Shown one piece after another: positions 18,589-27,053 of a stretch of DNA of 64,000 nucleotides. Each line of letters starts with the position of its first letter. Position 1 is the stretch's first letter. The stretch is from Pseudoalteromonas sp. CO133X. Lineage in GTDB: Bacteria; Pseudomonadota; Gammaproteobacteria; Enterobacterales; Alteromonadaceae. The notes under the pieces were generated by a model that saw only the letters and a list, made by a program, of their open reading frames with translations, ran no database searches and was not told the origin of the DNA. The translations under genes and the position numbers were made by a program. The stretch is taken from positions 1 to 64,000 of the forward strand of contig SGPE01000021.1 in assembly GCA_004208945.1 (NCBI GenBank), in the 5' to 3' direction.

Positions 18589-19815
18589 CTAGATAACAGA
18601 ACCTAATTGGAAAATTGGTAAATACATAGCCACAATTAAACCGCCAACAAGTACACCTAATACAGCCATTATTAAAGGCTCAAGTAAACTTGAAAGGCCA
18701 TCGACCGCATCATCAACTTCTTGCTCGTAAATAGTCGCGACTTTGGCAAGCATCCCATCTAATGAGCCTGACTCTTCGCCAATGGCGACCATTTGTACGA
18801 CCATGTCAGGGAATATTTTAGAGTTACGCATGGCCCAGTTCATTTGATTACCTGAGCTCACCTCGGCTTTAATCTCTAAAATAGCGTAGCGATATACAGC
18901 ATTGCCCGAGGCACCTGCCGCTGAGTCTAAGGCATCAACCAATGGCACACCAGCTGCAAAGGTGGTTGAGAGTGTCCGTGCGTAGCGCGCAACCGCTGCC
19001 TTATTTAAAATCATACCAATAACAGGGAGCTTTAATACCGCTCTGTCGTTGGCGTCTCTTAGTTTTTTACTTTTTAAAAGTGCTTCTTTGTAGGCATATC
19101 CAAAAGCAACTAGCGCAATAAGCATCATCCACCAATATTCTTGCATAAACTCTGAAATACCGATTACCATCAAGGTGAAAGCAGGAAGCTCTGCGCCAAA
19201 GCCGTTAAAAATGTCTTGGAATTGCGGCACTACAAAAATAAGTAAAATAGAGGTCACAATTAAAGCCACCACCAACACCGCAATAGGGTAAAACATGGCT
19301 TTTTTAATTTTTGATTTTAGCGCTTCCGCTTTTTCTTTATAAAGCGCAACACGGTCAAATATTTTATCAAGGGCACCGGATTGCTCACCCGATGCAACTA
19401 AATCGCAATATAAATCATCAAAATAGCGGGGGTGTTTGCGAAGGGCTTTAGACAGGGGGATGCCGGCTTTAACTTCGTCACCTATACCTTCCATAAGCTT
19501 GGCAACACTTTTGTTTTTAGCACCAGAACCAATCATTTCGATAGATTGTATTAAGGGGACGCCAGCCATTAACATGGTGGCTATTTGTCTGGTAATAAGA
19601 GCAATGTCTTTGGCGGTAATTTTTTGGACGCGAGAGCTGAATAAAGATTTTTGTTTACGTTTTACTTTAGAGGGGGTTATGCCTTGCTTTCTAAGTTGTG
19701 CTTTGACTAAAGCAACACTTTGTCCCGATAATTCTCCTTGTAATTTTTTACCTCTTGAATTTACTCCTTCCCATTCAAATGTGTCTAGGTTTTTATCTTC
19801 AGTTTTTCTTTTCAT
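18589..19815 (-). CDS. pilC: Type IV pilus inner-membrane platform protein PilC
   Basis: 408 aa, two GspF-type domains (about 72-195 and 275-398), each beginning with an ATMLMAGVPLIQSI- or STTFAAGVPLVDAL-type helix, and three membrane helices near 173-195, 220-240 and 378-400. It connects the PilB motor to the growing pilus. Starts 61 bp after pilA. The transcript to pilD must cross the REP array. Confidence 0.96.
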   Translation of the reverse strand: MKRKTEDKNLDTFEWEGVNSRGKKLQGELSGQSVALVKAQLRKQGITPSKVKRKQKSLFSSRVQKITAKDIALITRQIATMLMAGVPLIQSIEMIGSGAKNKSVAKLMEGIGDEVKAGIPLSKALRKHPRYFDDLYCDLVASGEQSGALDKIFDRVALYKEKAEALKSKIKKAMFYPIAVLVVALIVTSILLIFVVPQFQDIFNGFGAELPAFTLMVIGISEFMQEYWWMMLIALVAFGYAYKEALLKSKKLRDANDRAVLKLPVIGMILNKAAVARYARTLSTTFAAGVPLVDALDSAAGASGNAVYRYAILEIKAEVSSGNQMNWAMRNSKIFPDMVVQMVAIGEESGSLDGMLAKVATIYEQEVDDAVDGLSSLLEPLIMAVLGVLVGGLIVAMYLPIFQLGSVI

Positions 19816-19876
19816 GATTCACTTTAATTAGGGAGGAGTAATAGGCTGATTTAACAGCCTATTACTATCAAGAAAA

Positions 19877-20287
19877 TTAACAGTATAAACCGTTAGCACA
19901 AGTCTCTGTCCAACTAGTGATTTGATCACCAGCATTTGTAGCACCAACAGGTGTTAGAGTGTAAGTATCAGTAGCAAGGATACCATTAGTCGCATTAGGC
20001 GTTACTAAGATAACTCCATCAGTTACCGATACTGAAGCTACAACGTTAGTAGATGTAGTGGCAGGAATACCATTAACACCTGTATCACAATCCGCTATTG
20101 GGTTTGTTAGGATGCAAGTTTGTACCCCTGCTTTGTAAGGGGCTGTTGCGAGAATAACTTCAGAGAAGTAAGCCTTCTTTGTATAATTTTGATAAGCAGG
20201 CAGTGCTACTGCAGCCAAAATACCGATGATTGCTACTACAATCATTAATTCAATTAGGGTGAAACCCTGTTGCTTTTGTTGTGTCAT
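19877..20287 (-). CDS. pilA: Type IV major pilin PilA
   Basis: 136 aa. The type III signal sequence is short: leader MTQQKQQG, cleavage before Phe9, then [20 protein letters not shown] with the essential Glu5 of the mature protein. Cysteines near residues 75 and 83 ([11 protein letters not shown]) and a C-terminal pair CANGLYC could form disulfides; the last is the usual D-region loop. A strong AGGAG ribosome site precedes the ATG. It is the structural subunit for twitching, attachment and DNA uptake pili. Terminates after pairing PilC downstream; nadC lies upstream on the same strand. Confidence 0.95.
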   Translation of the reverse strand: MTQQKQQGFTLIELMIVVAIIGILAAVALPAYQNYTKKAYFSEVILATAPYKAGVQTCILTNPIADCDTGVNGIPATTSTNVVASVSVTDGVILVTPNATNGILATDTYTLTPVGATNAGDQITSWTETCANGLYC

Positions 20288-20780
20288 TTGTTCCTCTCCT
20301 AAAGGATATGATGTGTTGTAAGTTTAGCTGTTGCTTCAGCATTGTAAAATTAATGCTTAATCTACAGAATAAATCTTACAGTTTTACTTAAAATTTCAAT
20401 CAAACAGTCTGTTTGTAAACAAACTATCCTAAATTTTTGCTTATTCAGCGTATGTAAATTTACTTTAGCATTTATAAATGTTTTTGGAAGCTGTTTTCCC
20501 GCTAGCTAGCTGGTTTTTCAGAACTTTCCTACTTTAGTTTGAGACGGATCACGTTTTAAGCGAATCCCTGTAATAACGTGTAAATAAAATTGTTTTGATA
20601 TAACTTGTTGAGTTAATTGCAATCTTTACTTTAGTACAGAGTGAGTTGGCTTATACAGTCTCAAAGTTCTAATTAAATATATATTTTTTGTTACCAGCTC
20701 AGGCTTTTTGCGTATTTAATGCTTTTTTTATTACCATGTCAACGAATTAGGTAAAGATTAAATACGCAAATAAAGAAGAA
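20288..20780. other. 493-bp nadC-pilA intergenic region with two inverted repeats
   Basis: No gene is supported here. It should hold the pilA promoter (minus strand), but I see no convincing RpoN -24/-12 site. A short inverted repeat, GTTTGT-AA-ACAAAC, lies at 20411-20424, about 125-140 bp upstream of pilA, and could be an operator. A longer one at 20707-20770 is listed separately. Confidence 0.5.
20707..20770. repeat. 14-bp inverted repeat downstream of nadC
   Basis: TTTGCGTATTTAAT at 20707-20720 and its exact complement ATTAAATACGCAAA at 20757-20770, 36 bp apart. It starts 11 bp after the nadC stop. There is no T run, and the loop is long, so it is not a normal terminator; an mRNA-end hairpin or binding site are alternatives. 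Confidence 0.7.
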
Positions 20781-21629
20781 TTAAGCGTTAAAACGCATTG
20801 ATAAGTCGATTGATTGTAAATTTTTTGTAAGTGCGCCGCTTGATATAAAATCAACCCCCGCTTGTGAGTAGGTTTTCAATGTTTCAAGGGTCATATTGCC
20901 AGACACTTCTAACTTGGCACGCTTGTCAGTTATTACCACTGCTTGTTGAATTTGCTCAACGCTAAAGTTATCAAGCATAATAATATCAGCGCCAGCATCA
21001 ATGGCTTGCTCAAGCTCATTTAAAGATTCAACTTCAACCTCAACAGGTTTGCTTGGATGATTCAATTTAGCTTGAGCAACCGCTTTATCAATGCCGCCGC
21101 AAGCCGCAATGTGGTTTTCTTTAATAAGGAATGCGTCGAACAATCCAATTCGATGATTGGCGCCGCCACCGCATTTTACTGCATATTTTTGTAGTGCGCG
21201 TAAGCCTGGAATGGTTTTGCGGGTATCCAATAGTTGAGTTGTGGTGCCTGCAAGTTCTTTTACATAATGTGCTGTGGTTGTGGCTGTGCCTGAGAGTGTT
21301 TGCACAAAATTAAGTGCTGTGCGCTCAGCTGTTAAAATCGCACGGGCAGAACCACTGGCTGTAAATAAGGTACTGTTGGCTGCAACGGTGTCGCCATCGT
21401 TGACTAACACATCCACCTTTACAGATTCATCGACCTGTTTAAACACTTCTAAAATGATGTCTTTACCACAAAACACGCAGTCTTCGCGAGTAATCACTTT
21501 GGCATTGGCTTGTTCATTTTCTGGAATAAGCTGTGCGGTGATATCACCGTCATTTGCTGATTGGTAATTAAGGTCTTCATCTAGCGCAAGTTTAACTAAC
21601 TGGCTAATTAAAGAGTGGGGAACAGACAT
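20781..21629 (-). CDS. nadC: Nicotinate-nucleotide pyrophosphorylase (quinolinate phosphoribosyltransferase)
   Basis: 282 aa from the ATG at 21629, chosen for a GAG element 7 bp upstream; an ATG at 21641 in the same frame is a close alternative. It converts quinolinate and PRPP to nicotinate mononucleotide in NAD synthesis. Family segments visible are TAERTALNFVQTLSGTAT, LLDTRKTIPGLR, KCGGGANHRIGL, IKENHI and VEVEVESLNEL. Divergent from ampD and upstream of pilA, as in Vibrio and Pseudomonas. Confidence 0.95.
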   Translation of the reverse strand: MSVPHSLISQLVKLALDEDLNYQSANDGDITAQLIPENEQANAKVITREDCVFCGKDIILEVFKQVDESVKVDVLVNDGDTVAANSTLFTASGSARAILTAERTALNFVQTLSGTATTTAHYVKELAGTTTQLLDTRKTIPGLRALQKYAVKCGGGANHRIGLFDAFLIKENHIAACGGIDKAVAQAKLNHPSKPVEVEVESLNELEQAIDAGADIIMLDNFSVEQIQQAVVITDKRAKLEVSGNMTLETLKTYSQAGVDFISSGALTKNLQSIDLSMRFNA

Positions 21630-21780
21630 GTCAAAGCTCATTGTGTAGTAAGAAGTTAGCAAAATTTTACTATGTTTAACTCTTGATTAGAAGATATAGG
21701 CTCGCTTGTTTTTGGCAACTAGACCCAAGGTTGTTAAGCCATTACACTGTTTAACTTTCTTGTCATGGTTAGTTTTTAAT

Positions 21781-22323
21781 ATGTATATAGATGACCTAGG
21801 TCGATTAAACACGGTATTACAGCGCCCATCTAGCCATTGTGATGAACGCCCACACGGTGAAGTCTCGTTGCTTGTTATACATAATATTTCATTGCCAGCA
21901 GGGCAGTTTTTAACCCCTTATGTTGACGATTTATTTATGGGCTGTATTGATTGCAATGCCCATGAAACGTTTAGTGATTTACAGGGGCTTAGGGTCTCGG
22001 CCCATTGTTTTATTCGTCGTACAGGTGAGGTTATTCAATATGTGCCTTTTGAAAAGCGAGCTTGGCATGCAGGTCTTTCAATGTTTGAAGGACGAGAGCA
22101 GTGTAACGATTTTAGCGTGGGGATTGAGCTTGAAGGAACAGATAAAACCCCCTATACCCAAGCACAATATAATGCATTACAATCACTAACAAAGGCGTTA
22201 ATTTATAAGTATCCAGTTATTACACGCTCACGCATTGTTGGGCATTGCGATATTGCTCCTGGTCGCAAGACGGATCCTGGCGAGAGCTTCGATTGGCAAT
22301 ATTATTTTGATTTAGTGTTTTAA
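21781..22323 (+). CDS. ampD: 1,6-anhydro-N-acetylmuramyl-L-alanine amidase AmpD
   Basis: 180 aa from the ATG at 21781; a longer frame from 21706 adds a non-conserved hydrophobic stretch. Zinc ligands match E. coli AmpD (H34, H154, D164) as His34 (VIHNISL), His155 (GHCDIAPGRK) and Asp165 (KTDPG). It cleaves the stem peptide from anhydro-muropeptides in the cytosol during wall recycling and so keeps AmpC-type beta-lactamase induction low. Followed 17 bp later by ampE. Confidence 0.95.
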   Translation: MYIDDLGRLNTVLQRPSSHCDERPHGEVSLLVIHNISLPAGQFLTPYVDDLFMGCIDCNAHETFSDLQGLRVSAHCFIRRTGEVIQYVPFEKRAWHAGLSMFEGREQCNDFSVGIELEGTDKTPYTQAQYNALQSLTKALIYKYPVITRSRIVGHCDIAPGRKTDPGESFDWQYYFDLVF

Positions 22324-22340
22324 AGGAAATAGGTAACAAG

Positions 22341-23192
22341 ATGATCTTAATTTCAATCATTATTGCGCTAGTCATAGAGCGTTTGGGCGCGCGTGCTGAT
22401 TATTGGCAAATTAGTCATTATGCAAATAGTTACCTAACGCTTTCAAATAAGCAGCTGTCGAAGAAGGGGTTATTTTACTCTCCAATTGGCTTTTTAATTT
22501 GGCTGATGTTACCAGTACTTGCAATTGCCATTGTTTTTCAGTTATCTGATTCAATTATTTGGCAATTAGCGATTAATGTTGTGGTGTTGTTGGTGTGTTT
22601 TGGCTGTGCTAAACAGCGGGCACTTTATAAGTCGTACTTAAATGCATTAACACGCAATGACCTTGAAGCGGCAAGTTTATATGCACTACAAATCGGGCAA
22701 AAGAAGCTTGAAGATGAGCCGCAAGGCGAAACCTTTGGCCAAACATTAGCATGGCTTAACTTTCGGTTTTATTGCGCAGTGATATTTTGGTTTGTCATTT
22801 TAGGTGTGCCTGGTGCTGTGTTGTACGCATTAGTACGTACTTATGCTGATAAAGTACGGGATGACCATCGTGTAATTTATGCAAAGCGTTTCAAACTTAT
22901 TCACACATTACTATTTTGGCTTGATTGGTTACCTGCACGTGTTGCGAGCTTTGGTTACTTAGTAATTGGTAACTTTAATAAAGGAACCAGTTGTTGGCTT
23001 AAGTATGTTTTAGATTTTTCGGTAAGCAACCGCAAAGTAGTGACGCAAACAGCCCTTGCAGCCGAACAAATTGAGCAACAACATTTTGGTTGTACTTACG
23101 AAGCAACTTGTATGATGAAATTAGTAAAACGAAACGTCTTGTTCTTTTTAGTGATCATCGCCGCATTGACCTTGTTTGGTGGCTTAGCGTAG
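22341..23192 (+). CDS. ampE: Inner-membrane protein AmpE (beta-lactamase regulator family)
   Basis: 283 aa with membrane segments near residues 1-15, 50-70, 74-92, 146-170 and 265-283. The order ampD-ampE and the sequence VLYALVRTYADK typical of the CobD/CbiB-like AmpE family support the name. Function is poorly defined; it may help handle muropeptides or signalling at the membrane. Its stop codon lies inside the start of a REP-like hairpin at 23189. Confidence 0.9.
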   Translation: MILISIIIALVIERLGARADYWQISHYANSYLTLSNKQLSKKGLFYSPIGFLIWLMLPVLAIAIVFQLSDSIIWQLAINVVVLLVCFGCAKQRALYKSYLNALTRNDLEAASLYALQIGQKKLEDEPQGETFGQTLAWLNFRFYCAVIFWFVILGVPGAVLYALVRTYADKVRDDHRVIYAKRFKLIHTLLFWLDWLPARVASFGYLVIGNFNKGTSCWLKYVLDFSVSNRKVVTQTALAAEQIEQQHFGCTYEATCMMKLVKRNVLFFLVIIAALTLFGGLA

Positions 23193-23262
23193 TCGCGATT
23201 TTATATTGCGCATGGTTTTGTCATTTGTTTCGAGCTGTCGCGGGGTAAACCCGCTGCTGCAA
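23189..23262. repeat. Single REP-like element after ampE
   Basis: Carries hairpin B (GTAGTCGCGATTTTATATTGCG from 23189, in two parts here) and hairpin A (TGTCGCGGGGTAAACCCGC, 23237-23255, followed by TGCTGCAA). These match the units at 18331-18570, but the order is B then A and the linker differs. The element overlaps the ampE stop codon. Confidence 0.8.
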
Positions 23263-23295
23263 ACAGGTTTATTTCGTATTTTTGCAACTCACCAT

Positions 23296-23306
23296 CTGGT
23301 CTGACC
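23296..23306. promoter_or_regulatory. PdhR-like operator 1 (distal)
   Basis: TGGTCTGACCA is a perfect 5-1-5 palindrome with the TGGT-N3-ACCA spacing of PdhR sites. It lies about 150 bp upstream of the better site at 23453-23465, so it could allow looping or serve an earlier promoter. Flanking bases match the consensus poorly. Confidence 0.45.
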
Positions 23307-23412
23307 ATTTCTTTTTTATTTATTTTTCCTTCCGAAATAGTCACTTTATTCCATACTGTTTAATCTTTAGGCTAATTAAGTTAGGGTGTAACTAGTCGCT
23401 AAGGGTGTGAAA

Positions 23413-23465
23413 TTGACAGAAATACGGCTTTTTGATACCGTATGCACCAAATTTGGTATGACCAA
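23413..23465 (+). promoter_or_regulatory. pdhR promoter with PdhR operator 2
   Basis: A consensus -35 TTGACA (23413-23418) is followed by a weak -10 (GATACC or TACCGT, 23434-23441). Just downstream is TTGGTATGACCAA (23453-23465, within ATTTGGTATGACCAAT), a near-perfect match to the E. coli PdhR site ATTGGT-N3-ACCAAT. Position close to the expected start fits repression of pdhR-aceEF that pyruvate relieves, as in E. coli. Confidence 0.78.
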
Positions 23466-23543
23466 TTTACCTTTTGGTCAAGGCGCAAGGCTAAACACCC
23501 TGTATTTAGTGGGCTTAGCATTAAACAATGCGGACGTTGATAA

Positions 23544-24293
23544 ATGTCTTTAAAAATTAAAGCTGCAAAATTATCTGATGTAATTTTACAACAACTTGAG
23601 AATATGATTCTTGAGGGGTCGTTAGCACCGGGCGAAAAGTTGCCTCCTGAGCGTGAGTTAGCGAAACAGTTTGAAGTGTCGCGTCCCTCTTTGCGCGAAG
23701 CGATTCAAAAGCTAGAAGCGAAAGGTTTGGTAACGCGCCGTCAGGGTGGCGGGACATTTGTAAAAAATCAGCTTGAAGAAGGGCTTACTGATCCACTCTT
23801 TGATTTGATTAGTAAACATCCCGAGTCACAATTTGATTTACTTGAATTTCGTCATGCACTTGAGGGGATTGCTGCTTATTATGCAGCGATGCGCGGCACG
23901 ACGAATGATTTCAAAAAAGTAAAACAGAGTTTTGACAATATTGCGCTTGTGAATGATGACATTGTACAAAAAGCGAAAGCAATTAATGCTTTTCATTTTA
24001 GTGTCGCTGAAGCATCACACAATGTTGTATTACTGCATTTAGTACGTGGTATGCAGGCATTGCTTGAACAAAATGTATTACAGAATTTAACTGTATTGTT
24101 AAAAAAACCACATATTAGTCAAAAGCTTGCTGAGCACAGGCAGTTTTTGATGGATGCGGTTATAGAAGGAAACCCAGAGCAGGCACGTCTTGCTAGTAAT
24201 GCTCACTTAGCCTTTATCGAAGAAGCCTTACTTGAGGCTGGCAAAGAGCATTCGCGGATTGAACGTAGTTTAAGACGCACCAAACAACATTAA
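23544..24293 (+). CDS. pdhR: Pyruvate dehydrogenase complex repressor PdhR
   Basis: 249 aa, GntR family, FadR subfamily. The N-terminal winged helix (about 5-75) includes PGEKLPPERELAKQFEVSR and SLREAIQKLEAKGLV; the C-terminal ligand domain (about 90-225) includes FRHALEGIAAYYAA and FHFSVAEASHN. Pyruvate is the known effector. It precedes aceE by 84 bp and has its own operator-containing promoter. Confidence 0.95.
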   Translation: MSLKIKAAKLSDVILQQLENMILEGSLAPGEKLPPERELAKQFEVSRPSLREAIQKLEAKGLVTRRQGGGTFVKNQLEEGLTDPLFDLISKHPESQFDLLEFRHALEGIAAYYAAMRGTTNDFKKVKQSFDNIALVNDDIVQKAKAINAFHFSVAEASHNVVLLHLVRGMQALLEQNVLQNLTVLLKKPHISQKLAEHRQFLMDAVIEGNPEQARLASNAHLAFIEEALLEAGKEHSRIERSLRRTKQH

Positions 24294-24377
24294 GCAAGTG
24301 ATTAGCTAAGTTTAGTTAACTACTTAATTTAAGATTTATTAAAATAATTAGTATTTTAAACATAAGGAAACCTCCAT

Positions 24378-27044
24378 ATGTCTGAAGTCAATAAAATTGA
24401 CGTAGACGCGCTAGAAACACAAGAGTGGTTACAAGCCCTTGAATCTGTTGTGCGTGAAGAAGGTGTAGAACGTGCTCAATTTTTACTTGAGCAAGTGTTA
24501 GAGCAAGCCCGTTTAGACGGTGTTGATATGCCTACTGGCACAACTACTAACTACGTTAATACCATTCCAGTAGATCAAGAACCGGCGTATCCGGGTGATG
24601 TAAATGTTGAACGTCGTATTCGTTCAATCATCCGTTGGAATGCGATCATGATCGTATTACGTGCGTCGAAAAAAGATCTAGACTTAGGCGGCCATATGGC
24701 GTCTTACCAGTCTTCTGCTGCATTCTATGAAGTATGTTTTAACCACTTCTTCAAAGCACCAAATGATGTAGATGGCGGTGACTTAGTTTATTATCAAGGT
24801 CACATTTCTCCTGGTATTTATGCCCGTGCATTTGTTGAAGGTCGTTTAACGGCTGAGCAGCTTGATAACTTCCGTCAAGAAGTTGATGGTAAAGGTCTTC
24901 CTTCATACCCACATCCTAAATTAATGCCTGAATTCTGGCAGTTCCCTACGGTATCAATGGGTCTTGGTCCAATTGCATCTATCTACCAAGCGCGTTTCTT
25001 AAAATACCTCGATGGTCGTGGCTTAAAAGACACTAAAAACCAACGTGTGTACGCTTTCTTAGGCGACGGTGAGATGGATGAGCCAGAATCACGTGGTGCA
25101 ATCTCATTCGCTGCGCGTGAGAAGCTAGATAACCTATGTTACCTAATCAACTGTAACTTACAGCGTTTAGATGGCCCAGTAATGGGTAATGGTAAGATCA
25201 TTCAAGAGCTTGAAGGCCTATTCAAAGGTGCAGGCTGGAATGTAATTAAAGTTGTATGGGGTAGTGGTTGGGATATCCTACTTGCTAAAGATACAACAGG
25301 TAAATTACTACAGTTAATGAACGAAACCATTGACGGTGATTACCAAACATATAAAGCGAAAGACGGTGCATACGTTCGTGAGCACTTCTTCGGTCGTTAC
25401 CCAGAAACAGCAGCACTTGTTGCTGATATGACTGATGAAGAAATCTTCGCACTTAAGCGTGGTGGTCATGAGCCATCAAAACTTTACGCTGCATTCAAAA
25501 AAGCGGAAGAAACCAAAGACCGTCCAACGGTTATCCTTGCTAAAACTGTAAAAGGTTACGGCATGGGGGAAGCGGCTGAAGGTAAAAACATCGCGCACCA
25601 AGTTAAGAAAATGGACATGACCCATGTTGAGCACTTACGTTCACGTTTAGGTCTACAAGACTTAGTTTCTGATGAAGAAATTAAAGACTTACCATATCTA
25701 ACACTTGAAGAAGGCTCTGAAGAGTACAAGTATCTTCACGCTCGTCGTGATGCGCTACAAGGTTACACGCCTAAGCGTATTCCTAAGTTTTCTGAAAGCT
25801 TAACATTGCCAGAAGTTGACGCGTTCAAGCCACTACTTGAAGAGCAAAAGCGTGACATCTCTACAACCATGGGCTTTGTGCGTGCACTTAACGTGTTACT
25901 AAAAGACAAAGGCATTGGTAAAAACATCGTTCCTATCATTGCTGATGAAGCGCGTACATTTGGTATGGAAGGTTTATTCCGTCAAATCGGTATTTACAAC
26001 CCGCATGGCCAAAACTATACGCCGCAAGACCGTGACATCGTTTCTTACTACAAAGAAGCAACATCAGGTCAGGTACTACAAGAAGGTATCAACGAATTAG
26101 GTGCAATGTCATCATGGGTTGCTGCTGCAACATCATACAGCACTAACGATTTACCAATGATCCCATTCTACATCTACTACTCAATGTTTGGTTTCCAACG
26201 TGTAGGTGATATGGCGTGGATGGCTGGTGACCAACAGGCACGTGGTTTCTTACTCGGTGCTACGGCAGGTCGTACTACATTAAACGGTGAAGGTTTACAG
26301 CATGAAGATGGTCACAGCCACATTCTTGCTAACACAGTACCTAACTGTATTTCTTATGACCCAACGTTCGCATACGAAGTAGCGGTCATCATGCAAGACG
26401 GTATCCGTCGCATGTACGGTGAAGACCAAGAAAACGTGTTCTACTACCTAACGCTGATGAACGAAAACTACCATCAACCAGCAATGCCAGAAGGCGCTGA
26501 AGAAGGTATTCGTAAAGGTATTTACAAACTTGAAACTGTCGCTGGCGATAAAGCAAAAGTGCAGTTACTAGGTTCAGGTACTATCATGATTGAAGTACGC
26601 AAAGCGGCACAGATCCTGAGCGAAGAGTATGGCATTGGTTCAGATGTATTCTCTGTAACCTCATTCAATGAGTTAACACGTGATGGTCAAGACGCTGAGC
26701 GTTTCAACATGCTTAACCCTGAAGCAGAGCAAAAAACTGCTTACATCACCAATGTATTAGGTGACTCTGTGACTGTTGCAGCAACAGACTACATGAAGAA
26801 CTATGCTGAGCAAGTTCGTTCATTTGTACCGAGCAGCAACTATAAAGTATTGGGTACAGATGGCTACGGTCGTTCGGATAGCCGTGAAAACCTACGTCGT
26901 CACTTTGAAGTTAATGCGGGCTATGTTGTGGTTGCAACATTATCTGAGCTTGCTAAACGTGGTGAAGTTGAGAAGTCAGTGGTTGTTGAAGCAATCAAGA
27001 AATTCGACATCGACACAAACAAAGTAAACCCGCTATACGCATAA
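24378..27044 (+). CDS. aceE: Pyruvate dehydrogenase E1 component
   Basis: 888 aa, the homodimeric E1 form. Thiamine-diphosphate site: FLGDGEMDEPESRGAIS followed by LINCNLQRLDGPV; the second half carries ADEARTFGMEG and the Pyr-binding DGHSHILANT. It decarboxylates pyruvate and passes the acetyl group to lipoyl-AceF. Ribosome site AAGGA precedes the ATG; aceF follows after 9 bp. Codon choice is more uniform than in neighbours, as expected for a highly expressed gene. Confidence 0.98.
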   Translation: MSEVNKIDVDALETQEWLQALESVVREEGVERAQFLLEQVLEQARLDGVDMPTGTTTNYVNTIPVDQEPAYPGDVNVERRIRSIIRWNAIMIVLRASKKDLDLGGHMASYQSSAAFYEVCFNHFFKAPNDVDGGDLVYYQGHISPGIYARAFVEGRLTAEQLDNFRQEVDGKGLPSYPHPKLMPEFWQFPTVSMGLGPIASIYQARFLKYLDGRGLKDTKNQRVYAFLGDGEMDEPESRGAISFAAREKLDNLCYLINCNLQRLDGPVMGNGKIIQELEGLFKGAGWNVIKVVWGSGWDILLAKDTTGKLLQLMNETIDGDYQTYKAKDGAYVREHFFGRYPETAALVADMTDEEIFALKRGGHEPSKLYAAFKKAEETKDRPTVILAKTVKGYGMGEAAEGKNIAHQVKKMDMTHVEHLRSRLGLQDLVSDEEIKDLPYLTLEEGSEEYKYLHARRDALQGYTPKRIPKFSESLTLPEVDAFKPLLEEQKRDISTTMGFVRALNVLLKDKGIGKNIVPIIADEARTFGMEGLFRQIGIYNPHGQNYTPQDRDIVSYYKEATSGQVLQEGINELGAMSSWVAAATSYSTNDLPMIPFYIYYSMFGFQRVGDMAWMAGDQQARGFLLGATAGRTTLNGEGLQHEDGHSHILANTVPNCISYDPTFAYEVAVIMQDGIRRMYGEDQENVFYYLTLMNENYHQPAMPEGAEEGIRKGIYKLETVAGDKAKVQLLGSGTIMIEVRKAAQILSEEYGIGSDVFSVTSFNELTRDGQDAERFNMLNPEAEQKTAYITNVLGDSVTVAATDYMKNYAEQVRSFVPSSNYKVLGTDGYGRSDSRENLRRHFEVNAGYVVVATLSELAKRGEVEKSVVVEAIKKFDIDTNKVNPLYA

Positions 27045-27053
27045 GAGGTTCCA

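Noticed and set aside
20288..20480. RpoN (sigma-54) promoter for pilA
   Set aside because: I looked for TGGCAC-N5-TTGC on the minus strand and found no acceptable match.
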